Source: Sciurus carolinensis
Lineage: Eukaryota; Chordata; Mammalia; Rodentia; Sciuridae
Direction of reading: 5' to 3'
NCBI RefSeq assembly: GCF_902686445.1
Contig: NC_062218.1
Coordinates: 14,607,015-14,671,014 of the forward strand
Length of the DNA: 64,000 nucleotides
The position numbers and the translations under genes are program-made. Within the stretch, counting starts at the first letter, position 1. Each line of letters opens with the position of its first letter. The notes below the pieces were generated by a model, which searched no databases, had not been told where the DNA came from, and worked only from the letters and a program-made list of their open reading frames with translations. Positions 48,436 through 60,748 of this stretch are shown here, piece after piece.

Positions 48436-49557
48436 AATCACTTAAGTTTAAAAAAAACCTTTTCTATTTCATACCATAGTTCAAAATTATGGAAAAAAAG
48501 TTTTATGAAAGAAAGTTCTTAACTCATCAAATCGTAGGTACTAAAACGTGGCTTTAGCTATTTTTGCTGTTAGCTAAAAGTAACATCTGTGAACTATTTT
48601 AAAATTTCTATCAAAGACAGCAATGAGTTCATAATGGACACTCTGAATGTAATGAATACTTTTCAAAGGCAGAAATTATTTTATAGGGTATTTACATCAT
48701 TAGAAAAATGTCACAAACAGGGGACATCTAAAATAAGCATTTTGGCTGCTGAAATCTATACTCACTATTGCCCCCTCCAGCAATACCTACAAGGAACACC
48801 ATACTATTTTTCAAGACGAGTTAAAAGTTCTTTGGTGAAGAATAGTGAGAGAAGAATAAACATTTTAAATGAGCTATGTTCAAATTTTAACTCTAAACAC
48901 ACTTTATATCAGAAAAATAAATACAAAAGTTAAAATAGCTGCAATTTCAACCTCCCTAGTCTACACTGCTTGAGGAAGGAATTTAGGTTAATCGGACAGG
49001 ATTTGTCCTTTACAAAGGCATGCTGGCAATATTCCCTGGAGGCGTGGTCTCCTTTGAGTCCTTTGTTACCAAAGCTTCCTGAAACTGGGGACAGCATATG
49101 TTCCAACCCATTGTCACAGGAGGGACTGTCTCTGGGCTCAGCCAGTTAACATCTGTCATTAGGTCTGTTTGCAAGAGCAAAAGCAGATGCTTGGAGGACA
49201 CTGTGAACTCTGACGTGGCGGGAAGATGGCTCCGTTTCAGAACAGAGGATCATTCCAGGAGAATGAAATACTTTCTGAATTCTCAAGGGTGAGCTACCCA
49301 GTTACCCTCACTAGAAGATTCAGGAATACTATTAATTATTTCAAAATTACTCCAAGAACCATTTGGAACACCCAAACGGCAGCTAGATGAAAGGCTGACT
49401 TGGAATGAAGTTGCTGCATTTGAAGCTATAGGCCATGTGCTGAACTGACAAATGTAATAGTAAAGAATTATATGAGATTGCACAAGACCTGCTATAAAAT
49501 TTTCATCTAGAAAATCCTTTGGGGATGTTTTTTTTCCCCACTCAAAAAGGCATTGGA

Positions 49558-49640
49558 GGGCTGGGGATATAGCTCAGTTGGTAGAGTTCTTGCCTCACAA
49601 GCACAAGGTCCTGGGTTCAATCCCAGTCCCAAGAGGGGGG
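49558..49640 (+). mobile_element. ID SINE, TTGGTAGAGT subfamily, exact target-site duplication
   Basis: GGCTGGGGATATAGCTCAGT (A box intact) and GGTTCAATCCC (B box intact) with almost no A tail. The repeat aaaaaggcattgga flanks it exactly at 49544-49557 and 49641-49654. Confidence 0.96.
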
Positions 49641-50654
49641 AAAAAGGCATTGGAATAATCGGCATATCTCACCAACTGCAATGCATACTTTGGTCATTTC
49701 AGCTTAACAATTTCAGAAATGTATCAACGTAGAGATTTATGAAGAATCTCTGAAGAAAGAACTCTTCCAAAAAAGTATTTCCTTGGAATAAAGTTACTGA
49801 TGGAAACATCAGAGTTAACCAAGAGGTGAGTCTGATCCTACAGAGGGGACCTCCTGAACTCGGGAGTCTTGCTCAAGCTCCTTGGTTCTGATGGGGCAGG
49901 GACGCAGTGAGACCAGTCAGCCGGGATGAACCCATGCTGGGGTTCATACACGACCCTGAGCAAGTGTCCTTTACCTTTCCCACCCTACGGCCCTGCCTGC
50001 CTCACTGAGTCCTAGCCTCTTTCTGGTTACCGGCCTGCTGTTCTTTGATGGCAGCTGATAGGAGCCATGGGAGAAAAGAGGGTACCAGACAGAAAGTTAT
50101 CTAGAAAAAGCCTGGGAGTTCTGGCAGCAGCTTCAAAATAGAGACTCACCCTCCTTCTCAGTACCTAGCAAGACAAATGGTGAGAGAACAACTGAATAGC
50201 TCTTCATGTTAATAAAAAGCATCAGGGCAAAATTTATACAGCAACTTCTGGATGTCTATAAGCAAATCAACTTGCTTTTATTATTACTCCAAGAAGGCCT
50301 GGATGGTCCCTGGAAATGTGTTTGGCTGGAACTAATACACAGCATGCGGGCTTCTCCCATTTTTGCTGTGCCTGGGAGCAGCTCTCCATTAAGCCAACCC
50401 AGAAAAAGCCACCAAGTTATAGACTAAACCACTGACAGGTGTTAGTATTTAAGACTAAGATCTCCAGACTCTGTCTTGTTTCTGACACAACACTGGTTCC
50501 TTTATGGCTGAAGCAGTCAAAAAAGGTAACTTGGCCTGTGTGAGTGACCATCTGTGTTTTTAAAGAACGTGCTCTCGGAGGAAGACGGTGTATCAGATGC
50601 TTTTATTTAGAACATGGATTAAAAAATAAATACAGCCTGCCAAGTCCTACAAAT

Positions 50655-50840
50655 GTGTTTCCAAAGCGTGGATTCCAGACCGGCAGCATCCACAGCTCTG
50701 AGAATCTGTCAGAAATGCAAATGTCCAGGCTCTACCTGAGACTGCTGAATCAGGAACTCCAGGTTGAAGCCCAAGATTCAGAGGTTCAACAAGTCCTCCA
50801 GGGGATGCAGATGCCTGATCAATTTTGAGAGACACAGCCC
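50655..50840 (+). mobile_element. hAT-Charlie nonautonomous element (MER3/MER5 group)
   Basis: TTTCCAAAGCGTGGATTCCA, GTCAGAAATGCAAATGTCCA, GACTGCTGAATCAGGAACTC, CAACAAGTCCTCCAGGGGAT then TGATCAATTTTGAGAGACAC. The internal frames are not genes. Confidence 0.65.
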
Positions 50841-51170
50841 TAGGTGGCAAGAAGATTGTTTTTTCCTACCTTTACCTTCCTACCTGGACTGTCCTAGGCA
50901 TTTCCCCTCACAGGGAAAGCCAAATGAGGGGGCTTACCAACGAATGGTCTATGAGCACGTCATGAGGTTTGACAACACAGGCTCAGGCTGGCTGAGCTGG
51001 ATGTGGATAGTTTTCTGAACCCACAACCAGGGAGGCTATACCTGCGGCAAGGCCCAGGAACCTCACTGAGAAGGGCTTCAAGTAAGTCCGATGTACAGCA
51101 GGACCAGGACCACTAGGAAGGCTGCACTAAGTATCACATCAGAAGCAACTGGGGGAGTGATCCTTCAGAT

Positions 51171-51424
51171 TGGGGTCGGCAAACATTTTCTGCAAAGCAG
51201 CAGATGGTCTGTACCTCAGGCGCTATGCCTCAACCACACCGTTGTCACATGAATGCACTCAGACAACAGGCCAAGCCACGGAACAGCTGTATTCCAATAT
51301 GACTCTACTAAACTTGAATTTCATATAATCTTCATGTGTCATAAATATTCTTCTTTAGACTTTTCGCAAACATTTGAAAATGTGAAAACCATTTTCTGCT
51401 CGTAGGCCATGGTCTGCTGCTCCT
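51171..51424 (+). mobile_element. hAT-Charlie nonautonomous element
   Basis: GGGGTCGGCAAACATTTTCT, AAGCAGCAGATGG, CAACCACACCGTTGTCACAT, GCTGTATTCCAATATGACTC, then GTAGGCCATGGTCTGCTGCT. Same family as 5403-5585, opposite orientation. Confidence 0.65.
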
Positions 51425-51874
51425 GTTCACTTCAACACCAGAGTAATGACACAAACACGGAGTTGTCATGTCTTCACGACACAGGCTGCTTCAACACAAA
51501 CAGCTGCCTTCCAAACTGCTAGGTGCCACTTCTTTGAAATATGGGGTTTAATTTGCAGGTTACATACAGCAACATACCAAGCATTTCCATTACCTTAGAA
51601 AGTTCAGTCTGTCACAAGTACCCTACATTCGACTTCTGCATAATTAGATAGTTTGAAATGAAAGCTAGAATTCACACTTTGACTATGATTCTAAGTACCA
51701 TACGTTCCTTAAATAGAAGCTACCAGCTAGGCACCCACGTGGCATATGCCTCCTCCTCTCTCCAAGATGACCCATCCCTCTTCACCCTGTGTTCTCAATC
51801 AGCCCAAGGAGGGGACTCTCCAAGGAGGGCAGAGGGTAGGAGTGCACTGGAGAGAATGGGAGAAACAAGTTGCC

Positions 51875-52190
51875 TTAGCCGTTCAGGCTGCTAGAACCAT
51901 CGCCAAGATCTGGTGGCCCATAAACAATAGGAAAGTGCTTCCCACAGTTCAGAGCTGGAAAGTCTAGGACGAAGGTGGTGGCAGCTTCCGCATCTGATGT
52001 GGGCCTCCTCCTGCTTCCCAGATGGTGTCTTGACGTGGTGGGAGGGCCAAGGCTCACTTGAGCCCCTTATATGGGCACTAATCCTCGTTCATGAGGGATC
52101 CACCTTCCACAGGCCCTACCTCTAAAACTATCACACTGGGAGTTAGAATATCAACCTATGAACTTGGGGGACACATTCATACCATAGGAA
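51875..52190 (-). mobile_element. MLT1-type LTR, antisense
   Basis: TTAGCCGTTCAGGCTGCTAG, TCCCACAGTTCAGAGCTGG, TATATGGGCACTAATCCTCG and ACCTATGAACTTGGGGGACA match a reversed MLT1 LTR. Confidence 0.75.
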
Positions 52191-52757
52191 AGTCCTTCGA
52201 GAAAGCACTGCCTGCAACCACCGCCAGGGCACTCCTCTACTGGGTGGGTCGCGGACTCCTTCACCAAAACCTGGCTCTTCCTTCTGGCTCCAACATCCCT
52301 GCTTGAGCTAGGAATCGGTAAAGTTTTCTTCAGAAGCAGAAATACAAGTCGCCGGACTTATCTGAACTCAGAGACCACCACTGATGACCCTGAAGTATAG
52401 CTCGCCTGAGGGGACAGACAGGATTTTTGGACGCTCAAGCGAAATACAAATGGAAAAACACTGAGACTTCTCTAAATACAATTTAGAAAAGCCTTTACTC
52501 TCTCTCACAGGATGGAAGGAGAAGGGCCCAGACACTGAGTTCTGTTCCGGACAGAAAGAAAAAGGGCAAGACCTTAAGAGAGAAGAGAAAGTGAAAGACT
52601 CAAACTCCCCTGAAGCTTTACACCCTCAGGGAGGCTGGCCCCTTCCAGGACCCATGCCTGCAAGCAACCAGACTTGAAGCCAAGCAAATAAGGATGAAGG
52701 GAAGAGAAGAGGAGGAAGACACTCATCCCAATTTCTATCAGGTAAGTACCAGCCAGT

Positions 52758-52905
52758 CAGTGGCTCTCCAACTTCAGGATGAACAGAACCACCTGGGCAA
52801 CTTCTTAAAATGCAGATTCCCAGGCCATAATCACTGAGCACTGGGCTCAGGTGATCTCAAGTGGCACCAAGGAACCTAAATTATTAGCAAGGACTCCAAT
52901 GATTA
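52758..52905 (+). mobile_element. hAT-Charlie nonautonomous element (MER5-like)
   Basis: CAGTGGCTCTCCAACTTCAG, AACCACCTGGGCAACTTCTT and AAATGCAGATTCCCAGGCC. The 3' half is diverged. Confidence 0.5.
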
Positions 52906-53194
52906 TGGGCAGGTGGACACAGAATCACACATGCAGAAACACTGCAGTGTTTGGGACATTAAAACCCAAAGGTCCCACTCTAACAGAGTATCCAACTTGA
53001 GAGGTTAAAGAAGAAAGGGGGAAATGGGGAAAGGAGAAGAGGCAGAGGCCCTGAGGAATAGATGGACGAACTCCAGAGTCTGGCAGACAAAGGCCCAGTG
53101 AAGGTGAAAAGACAGGTGGATACACAGAGGAAGCTCTGTAATAATTACAGAGATATTGGGGTGGGGGGCACAGAAGACACTTCACTGAAGCACA

Positions 53195-53615
53195 TGTTCA
53201 GTGGACTGTCCCCCAGAGCCTACGTTGAAAGCATGATCCTCAACGCATCAAGGTTCAGAGGTGGGTTCTAGGCAATGATTGGATCCTGAGGGCTCTGATC
53301 TCACCATTAATCCATTTAGAGGATTAATCCACTTATAGTTGAGTAGACTCCTGGCAGGTGGGAACTAGTTGGCAGAAGTAGGTCACCGGGCTGCCCTGAA
53401 GGGCTTATCTCCTCCCAGGCCCCTTCCTGGTTCCTGGCTGCCTGAACTGAGCAGCTTTTGTCCACTGCACCCTTCCACTCTGGGCCTCATCTCAGGCCCC
53501 AAACCAAAGCCCGCCAACCATGGACTCGAACCTCTGAAACAACGAATCCGAATAAATCTTTCTTCCTCTAAGTGGTTGTCAAAGATTTCGGTCACAGTGA
53601 ACAAAAGCTAACACA
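53195..53615 (+). mobile_element. MaLR-type LTR (rodent MT/MLT1-like)
   Basis: Late landmarks are strong: CCAACCATGGACTCGAACCT, CCGAATAAATCTTTCTTCCT and TTTCGGTCACAGTGAACAAA then GCTAACACA. Same class as 3282-3647. Confidence 0.75.
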
Positions 53616-53690
53616 CCCTTTAAGAAGAGAGGTTCCGTGAAGGAGCTTCCTGGGAAAACCTAAGGCCGGACTGTTGAATATCACAGGTAA

Positions 53691-53831
53691 GGGCTGCAGT
53701 GGTAGCTCAGGGGCAGAGCGCCTGTCCAGCACAAGTGAGGCACTGGGTTCTAACCTCAGCACCACGTACAAATAATTAATTAAATAAAGGTATTGTATCC
53801 ATCTACATTTTTAAAACATTTTTAAAAAGAG
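53691..53831 (+). mobile_element. ID SINE with squirrel-type tail
   Basis: GGGCTGCAGTGGTAGCTCAG, GGTTCTAACCTCAGCACCAC, tail AAAGGTATTGTATCCATCTA. A 12-bp flanking repeat with one mismatch, tatcacaggtaa (53679-53690) and tatcagaggtaa (53832-53843), is the likely target-site duplication. Confidence 0.93.
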
Positions 53832-53992
53832 TATCAGAGGTAAAACCAGTGCCTTCTAAGTCCAAACTATAAAAATTATGCTCTTTCAATTTGTAAAGTA
53901 ATAGTTTGAGATAAGTCATTCAATCAATGAGACCGTTCAGAATCTGGCTGCTCATTATGCAGCATGTAGGAAGCTTTGTAAAAGCATACCCT

Positions 53993-54188
53993 GAGTTGGA
54001 CACGGTGGCGCACACCTGTAATTCCAGTGTCTTGGGAGGCCGAGACCAGAGGATCTTTTCAAAGCCAGCCTCGGCAACTGAGCGAGGCCCTAAGCAACTC
54101 AGAGAGACCCTGTCTCTAAATAAAATAATAAAAAGGGCTGCGGATGTGGCAGTGGTTAAACACCTCCGGGTTCAATCCCCAGTACCAT
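53993..54188 (+). mobile_element. MEN-type SINE
   Basis: TTGGACACGGTGGCGCACAC, CTTGGGAGGCCGAGACCAGA, GAGACCCTGTCTCTAAATAA, GGGCTGCGGATGTGGCAGTG and GGTTCAATCCCCAGTACCAT. Confidence 0.95.
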
Positions 54189-54205
54189 ACACACACACAC
54201 ACACA
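54188..54205. repeat. (CA)n microsatellite in the SINE tail
   Basis: About nine CA units directly after the MEN body. Confidence 0.9.
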
Positions 54206-56659
54206 ACCTTGGCCTGAGTCACCCGAGATTCCAGTTTCCTCACTCTGAGCAGAGCCAGGCTCCCTGCAGAAGCTTCCCAGTGCATCAGAACACGCACTCG
54301 GGCTGAAAACCACTGTCAGTGAGCAGCGTGGAAGCCACTATGAACACAAGACCATGAAGCACCCAGAGGAAATGGGACCCTCTGTCTTCCAGAGCAACGA
54401 CCAAAACAAGCATGAAAAGCCACCACAAAGTGAACGAAAGCAGGGGAGATGGCGTGGGAGCCCGCCATTGTGAAGAGTGACCTGATGACAGCAAGTACAG
54501 GAAGCCCCTGAGCCTACAAAGGGGAAGATGCACAGAGCCAGGACAGGCGACAGCCACCACCCGCCCCGTCTCACGCCGTCTCATGTTAGGAAGTGTCCTG
54601 CAAGTAGGAAGATGAGACGCTCCGGATGCAAACCGGCCCAGCGTGGCCCCTTGGAGTGTTACCCTACTGAGGACCCCTCTCCGTATCTTACACCTGGCTG
54701 GCTAACCCTTCGGCACAGGGAAGTGTGACAGTTAAACAGGACCAACAGCCTGGAACACGCTGGTGTGGTCCTGCCAGAGATGTCAGCGCACCGCCTTCTC
54801 TTGCCTGAGTTCGCCCACGTGGAAGCCGACCCTGATGGGGCCTCCTCCTCGCCAACCACCAGGAGGACGTGGCTAAGAACGAGGAAGCTCCTTTTCCCTG
54901 CTCCCCAGGGAGGGTCACAGGAAGCAGGGGAGTCCCCCATGTCACCACTGTGGCCTGGAACCCTGAACACATGTTTCAAAAGTCAGAGCCCAGCGATTGA
55001 GGGCTGGAGCATCACCCTGGCTCTGGAACACTGCAGATGCCTGAACAGGTCTTTTCGGTGGGCTGGGGAATCAGTTCACCATGAACACCACGAAGTCTTT
55101 GGAAAAACTTGTTCCAAATACCAGGCCTGTAAGTGAATTTTTGGAATGGTACGCAACCCATTCACAGACAACCGACCAAATTTAATAAATTGTCCCTGCT
55201 TTTTCCACTGAAATTCCATCCAACATTAAATGATGCTGGGTCTAATTCACATAATTTCTGAATTGTCTGTTTCTAAATAAGGTCTTCACATACATTTTCC
55301 ACCAAATGATATTTACAACAAAGGTATATTATTTAAATATTCAAAATAAAAGAATTGAGTTTGATTTAATCAGCTATTTCATTTCTTCTAGTCACAAATT
55401 CCAGCATGGTCTGAGCTTGGTGTCTAGCCTTAATTGAGTATTTTTAGCATTCATGTGTACCAAGGATGAAAGAGAGTACCCCAATTACCTTCAAATACGA
55501 GCAATTTAATTTGCTGAGCTAACCCCCAAAATGAAAGCAACGATGGAGGTCTATGGCCCCCGACATCAGCCCTTCTTCTTATGCTCAGACACTCACGCTG
55601 GGAAACCAAGAGACTTCCTGCTTGCAGGAAAGATGTGGAGGTACCACAGGCTTGCCCAGGAACAATGGGTGGAGCTACCCGGAAGCTGAGCTTGGAATCT
55701 GAAAGTCAATCAGCGATGAGAGGCACAGGCAGGTCAGAGGCACGCCCTGTAACAGACCAACCCCAAGTGCTGGCAAGAAGAGGCACACTCACTGGGCCCT
55801 GGGAAGAAATGGAGTCCAAGGTCCAAGAAGATCCACCAGGGAAAAAAAATCAACAAGTGGGTCCAAAGGAGGACAGGAAGCCAAAGAGGGTCACGACCCA
55901 AGGCAGAGGCCATCTGCTCTCTCTTTTATGTGTGTAATCAGCAGGAGTCTCACTGGAGCCAGTAAATACTGCTATCAGAGATCCAATCCCTTCCCCCCCA
56001 TGGGGAGGGCAGTCAGGGAGGGCCCAGCTGCTCCGTCCAAAGTGGCTGGGGTGGGAAGGCAAAAGACAAGTTCTAGAAAGAAAGGGTCAGAAGTAAGCTG
56101 GCTTCTAAATCCACTTAAACTGGATTAACTTAAAGCAGCAGGGAAATGGTTCACAGAAACTAAGGAGGTCTTTCCAGTGGTTTCTTCAGTGGTGCTAGAA
56201 ATATGGCAGATCCCAGCAATGGGTGGCCTGGGCAAGCAAAGGTCTATGACACTTTGCCCAGTTCACATTCCTCAGAACACAAACATAGCTGATAGTGTTT
56301 GTCACCATAAGTGGTTTCCTGTTTCAATATGGCTACCGAAGAATATGGAAAAGCAATCTCAGGTTTGAAATGCTGAACCCTGAGGAAAGAATATGAACTG
56401 AACTCAACATCCACTCGCCCCAGGAAACAGGAATACAATTTAAAAGTCTGTGGAATCTATCAAATGAAATAATTCCCTTGAACAAGCCACTCTTCCTTAT
56501 CTTTGGTTCATTCTGATCCTACAGTCTATAGGTGGCTTACACACCTCCTGGGAAGAAATAATACAGTAAAACTCCACCATGACTCCACCATGAAGGGCTT
56601 GTGTACACGGCCCTTCCCTCTACCACCTGTGGCCTTCAGGATCTATGATTTCTTGCCTT

Positions 56660-56766
56660 ACAGTCCCGGTAGCACTTGGGAGATTGAGGTGGGAGTCCTG
56701 CTTGATCATGAAGTTCAACAGCCTGGGTAACAGAGACTGTCTCACATTAAAAAAACAAAAACAAAA
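56660..56766 (+). mobile_element. B1 (7SL-derived) SINE, monomer
   Basis: TCCCGGTAGCACTTGGGAGA, TTGAGGTGGGAGTCCTGC, CCTGGGTAACAGAGACTGTC and an A-rich tail. There is no ID half, unlike the dimers. Confidence 0.75.
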
Positions 56767-56795
56767 ACCTTTATAACGTCTTTATTAAAATGTCA

Positions 56796-57013
56796 GCTGG
56801 GCACAGTGGTACACACCTGTAATTCCAGCAGCTCAGGAGGCTGACAAGAGGATCACAAGTTCAAGGCCAGCTTCAGCAATTCAGTGAGGCACTAAGTGAC
56901 TTAGTGAGACCCTGTCTCAAAATAAAAAATTATAAAGGTTGGGAAGGTGGCTCAGTGGTAAACTGCCCCTAAGCTAAATTCCCAGTACCAAACCAAAAAA
57001 ACAAACAAAAAAG
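56796..57013 (+). mobile_element. MEN-type SINE
   Basis: GCTGGGCACAGTGGTACACA, GAGACCCTGTCTCAAAATAA, GGTTGGGAAGGTGGCTCAGT, AAATTCCCAGTACC, then A-rich tail. Confidence 0.93.
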
Positions 57014-57401
57014 TCATATAATAGTCCTAACAGAGTACACAACATTCTATTGATTTGTTTGGCTTCGAGGGGATTATAAATGGAGTGTCTGCCATCCATT
57101 CAGTATTTACAGTAGAATACCTCTGTGGGCCTGGCTCATTCAGCAGGAGAGGCGAAGGAACTCTCTCTGAGAAGGACATACCAGTGTGCTCAGCCCTGAA
57201 TGAAGGCAGGGGAACTAGACCCATCTCTGCAGGAACCCAGTGTCCAGGGAGGTAAGGGAGCAAGAAAGACTTGGCCTGCGTAAGCCAGAGTTTCCTCCCA
57301 GGTTACAATAAGTGACCTTCCCATGCAAAGCTCTGCAGAATTGAAAGCAAATACATGTTTTTCCTAGAGCAAACTGTAGTAATAAACAAGTAAAGTTGTT
57401 T

Positions 57402-57420
57402 TTTCTTCTTCTTCTTCTTT
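57402..57420. repeat. (TTC)n microsatellite
   Basis: About six TTC units. Confidence 0.85.
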
Positions 57421-57547
57421 CTATAATCCCAGGGTAAAAATTAGTGGAAACATTTGACTTTCCATCTTTTGGCCACAAGATGCCAAACTACATTCCTGGA
57501 AGAGGTCTAGAGAGTTAGAACCACGTGGTTTATAGAGTAGGAAAACA

Positions 57548-57567
57548 TTTTTTTTTTTTTTTTTTTA
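57548..57567 (-). repeat. Poly-T run
   Basis: About 19 T residues with no recognised SINE beside it. Confidence 0.85.
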
Positions 57568-58156
57568 ACTCAAAACTAAGGAAGTTGGACAAGTAGCGTT
57601 TTCCTTGGTCTTGAAAGCAAGACAAGTCCCCATGTGTTCGGTCCCTGGAGGATAGACCTCTGATTCTAAGAAATCCCACAGGCTGGTGTGTCCATCTCAG
57701 AGACGGGTATTTCCAGGATGCAATCGTGATATGTGAGAAAAGCACAGAGAATTCAAGAGCTTCCCAGCTCAGCGCTCCGTTTAATACAGATGTACCATTT
57801 CGAGGGAAGTGGATTCCAAGAATAACAGATGGAGCCCTACTAAAGTTTTGAGGAAAACAGAAAAATACATCCAATTAAAAAAAAATTATCTGGTCACATG
57901 TCACCAGCACGCCCCCTTGGTCCCTATTTTTAGCCCACCCACCTTATTGAGAAGGGCCCTTCACCCATCCGCAGAGCATGTGGTCAGGGCTGAGTGGGCA
58001 GCTGTGCTGGGAAGATTGACACTGGACCATTGGGTTCTCCACTCTGGGAACCCAGCATTGGGTTGAAAGCCACCTTTCTTTACCTTATCTATTCCTTAAG
58101 GACTGGGACAAACCAGAATTTCCAAGGTGCTATTATTTTTAAAAGCAGCACAAGAA

Positions 58157-58215
58157 AAATAAGTATAAAATAAGTACCATAAAAATAAGTATAAAATAAG
58201 TAGTATAAAAATAAG
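58157..58215. repeat. Imperfect ATAAGTATAAA tandem repeat
   Basis: Several repeats of AAATAAGTATAAAATAAGTA with small changes. Confidence 0.75.
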
Positions 58216-58229
58216 TTAAATAGGGTTCA

Positions 58230-58345
58230 AAATTTTGCGGGAGATTAAAATGTTTTGGAAATAGTGGTGATGGATGCAGAACTTAATTACATGCCTAAAA
58301 TTGTTAAAATGGTTACATTTTATATAAGGTCCATAAAAAAATACA
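58230..58345 (+). mobile_element. L1M 3' end fragment
   Basis: AAATGTTTTGGAAATAGTGG, TGATGGATGCAGAACTTAA and AAAATGGTTACATTTTATAT follow the L1M terminus. Confidence 0.6.
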
Positions 58346-58959
58346 TGCCACAATAAAGAAGCCACATACACAGTAGAAGGACCAAAAGAAAACATAAACT
58401 GCACATTTATTCATTTTCCTTTCAACTTCAATTTGGATATTTGTTGAAGAGACCAATCATGGCAAATCCTTTACATTTATTAGAAAAAGTAAAAGCTCCA
58501 AAAAGAACTTGTTAGCACTTTGCAAACACGCATGCCCAACAGCTGTGAATTAAAGCAGGCGGTGGCACCCCAAAAGCCAGGCCTTTGCATATGCTTTGCC
58601 TCCCGACTAGAATGCGGAAAAACTATGTATTTTGTTGAACTTCACTGTAAGTCATCAGAAAAATCTTACATTCAAATCATAAACAGACAGATAAACTAAA
58701 ATAAAAATTAAAGTGGAGAGCCAGAACACGCTGCTAGGCTGAACCACACCAACTGCTGCTATTCAACTCTTTCTGACCTCTAAGAGGGACAATTTCATAG
58801 GTTGACACCCATAGGCTGATTTCATTGGAAGCAGCAACTGCAATACAAGGCCATCCAAGACTTGAGAAGCTAGAATGGACCAAAACCCCAACAATTTTCT
58901 GTTTCTTTCCTCTTGAGAAAAAAATGGGTAAGTCATTCCTATTAAGTACAGTAATCCCA

Positions 58960-58977
58960 AAAAAAAAAAAAAAAAAA
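58960..58977 (+). repeat. Poly-A run
   Basis: About 19 A residues; no source element recognised. Confidence 0.85.
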
Positions 58978-60048
58978 GGTAAAAGAAAACAATGTCTGGG
59001 AAGGAGATAAAATAAACTTTAAAAAAAAGTACATATAATAAAACGTATTAATAACAATAGCAAAGGAAACTGTCCTCTTTGTCCCAGCATTTGGCTCTGA
59101 GTCACTGGACTCATGACACCACTTTGTATCAATAACTGTTGACCCCAAACTCCTTTCCCTCCATCTTCACAAGTCAAGCTGACTCCCGGCTGGTCTCCCC
59201 TTAGCCCACAGGTCACCACCCAGCAGTGCTTCCCAGGGCTAGAGCTGCCCCAGGGGCCTCTCCTGCTTGCCATTCCCTGTGGGGCCTCACCAGCTGCTGC
59301 TCACTCACTTCCTGTTCCAGCCTCGTAGGAGGTGCTGGGTAAGACCATACTCCAGCCTCCGCATCTACCCAGGCAGCTGCCTCCACTCAACAGCTGGCTG
59401 AGCCTGAAGCTTGGAATGCAGCTTCCTGGCTGCTGGGAATGCAGGCTGGGCTGCTGGGCTCTCTGTGAAATTAACCCCACTTTCCCTCCAGTCAGATCTG
59501 AATTCTGCCCACCTCGTGGTGAAGTCACTGAGCTCCAGTTTTCCAAACCCTGATCACTGCAGGGTCTGCTCTAAAACCTGTCACATGCTGAGCTGCCCCC
59601 ACTGTCCATTTCTAGCCTTCAACAGGCTTGGGAGATTTCTCCAGGAGACAGCAGAAAGGGGAGTGAGGAGGAGGTGTGAGGAAGTCAAAAGGCTGCCCAC
59701 AAAGTCACCAGCAGGCACAGCCAAGACAGAAAAACAAAAAGTAAAAACAAAGCATCCAGACAGGGCAGAAACTGCGAAAGTCACCACACTAGCTAACCCT
59801 CTATCAGGCTTCATAAAATCAGGTCCACAGCACTGACTCCAAGAAGTCAAAATAAGATGCTCGAATCAAAGGGGTTAGAGCCAGCTTTAAACAGTAGCTG
59901 TGATTACAAGTGAGTAGTACTGTTTCCTGTGTGGCTTGAAGAAGTGGGACTTTCTTAGGGGGTGGGAACGACTTGGTAGAACAGGGCGATTTAATGACTT
60001 TTGGGGAGATCAATAAAATGAGAAGAATAACTTTAAAAATCAAATCTA

Positions 60049-60383
60049 GGGCTGGGGTTGTGGCTCAGTGACAGAGTGCTTGCATGTGGGCACTGGGTTC
60101 AATTCTCAGCACCACATATAAATAAATGAATAAAAACAAAGGTCCGCCAGGCACAGTGGCACACTCCTGTAATCCCAGTGGCTCAGGAGGCTGAGGCAGG
60201 AGGACCACAAATTCAAAGTCAACCTCAGCAAAAGCGAGGCACGAAGCAACTCAGTGAGAACCTGTCTCTAAATAAAATACAAAACAGGGCTGGGGATGTG
60301 CCCCTGACTTCAATCCCTGGTACCAACCCCCCACAAAACAAAACAAAACAAAACAAAGGTCCATCAATGATTACAATTTTTTT
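60049..60383 (+). mobile_element. ID SINE split by a MEN SINE in its tail
   Basis: Body GGGCTGGGGTTGTGGCTCAG and GGTTCAATTCTCAGCACCAC; the tail stops at AAAACAAAGGTCC and resumes after the inner SINE with ATCAATGATTACAATTTTTT. Outer target-site duplication aaaatcaaatcta at 60036-60048 and 60384-60396. Confidence 0.95.
60146..60349 (+). mobile_element. MEN-type SINE nested in an ID SINE
   Basis: GCCAGGCACAGTGGCACACT, GCTCAGGAGGCTGAGGCAGG, GAGAACCTGTCTCTAAATAA and GGGCTGGGGATGTG, ending in an (AAAAC)n tail. Exact inner target-site duplication aaaacaaaggtcc at 60133-60145 and 60350-60362. Confidence 0.96.
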
Positions 60384-60576
60384 AAAATCAAATCTAATAT
60401 TTGTTGCAAATGAAAATAGAAGGGGATGAAGGAGGACAATTACTTATAGATTAGGGTGATTAAAGCCCCCAACAGTAAATATTTTGGAAGACCCCTAATA
60501 GAGACAATTCAAACAAAATCAAAAGCTATCATCACACTGAGGAAGAACTTTTGATGAAGTTCACTAGGGTAAATTA

Positions 60577-60748
60577 AATAACTACTCTTAAAATACGATT
60601 AGGTAAACTGATATCACTAAGCCATTTCAGAGCAATCAAATTAGACTCTCCGGAAAAAGATAATAACTACCCCTTAAAATACGATTAGGTAAACTGATAT
60701 CACTAAGTTATTTCAGAGCAATCAAATTAGACTATTTCCAGAAAAAGA
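60577..60748. repeat. Tandem duplication, about 85 bp unit
   Basis: Copy 1 is 60577-60661 and copy 2 is about 60662-60748. Shared core AAAATACGATTAGGTAAACT through GCAATCAAATTAGACT. A few substitutions and 2-3 extra bases near the end of copy 2. Confidence 0.95.

Noticed and set aside
48589..48933. 114-codon plus-strand open frame
   Set aside because: AT-rich chance frame beside L1M sequence; no recognised motif.
49558..49640. Possible tRNA gene
   Set aside because: A and B boxes are good, but the anticodon arm does not fold as a proper tRNA and exact flanking duplications show it is an ID SINE.
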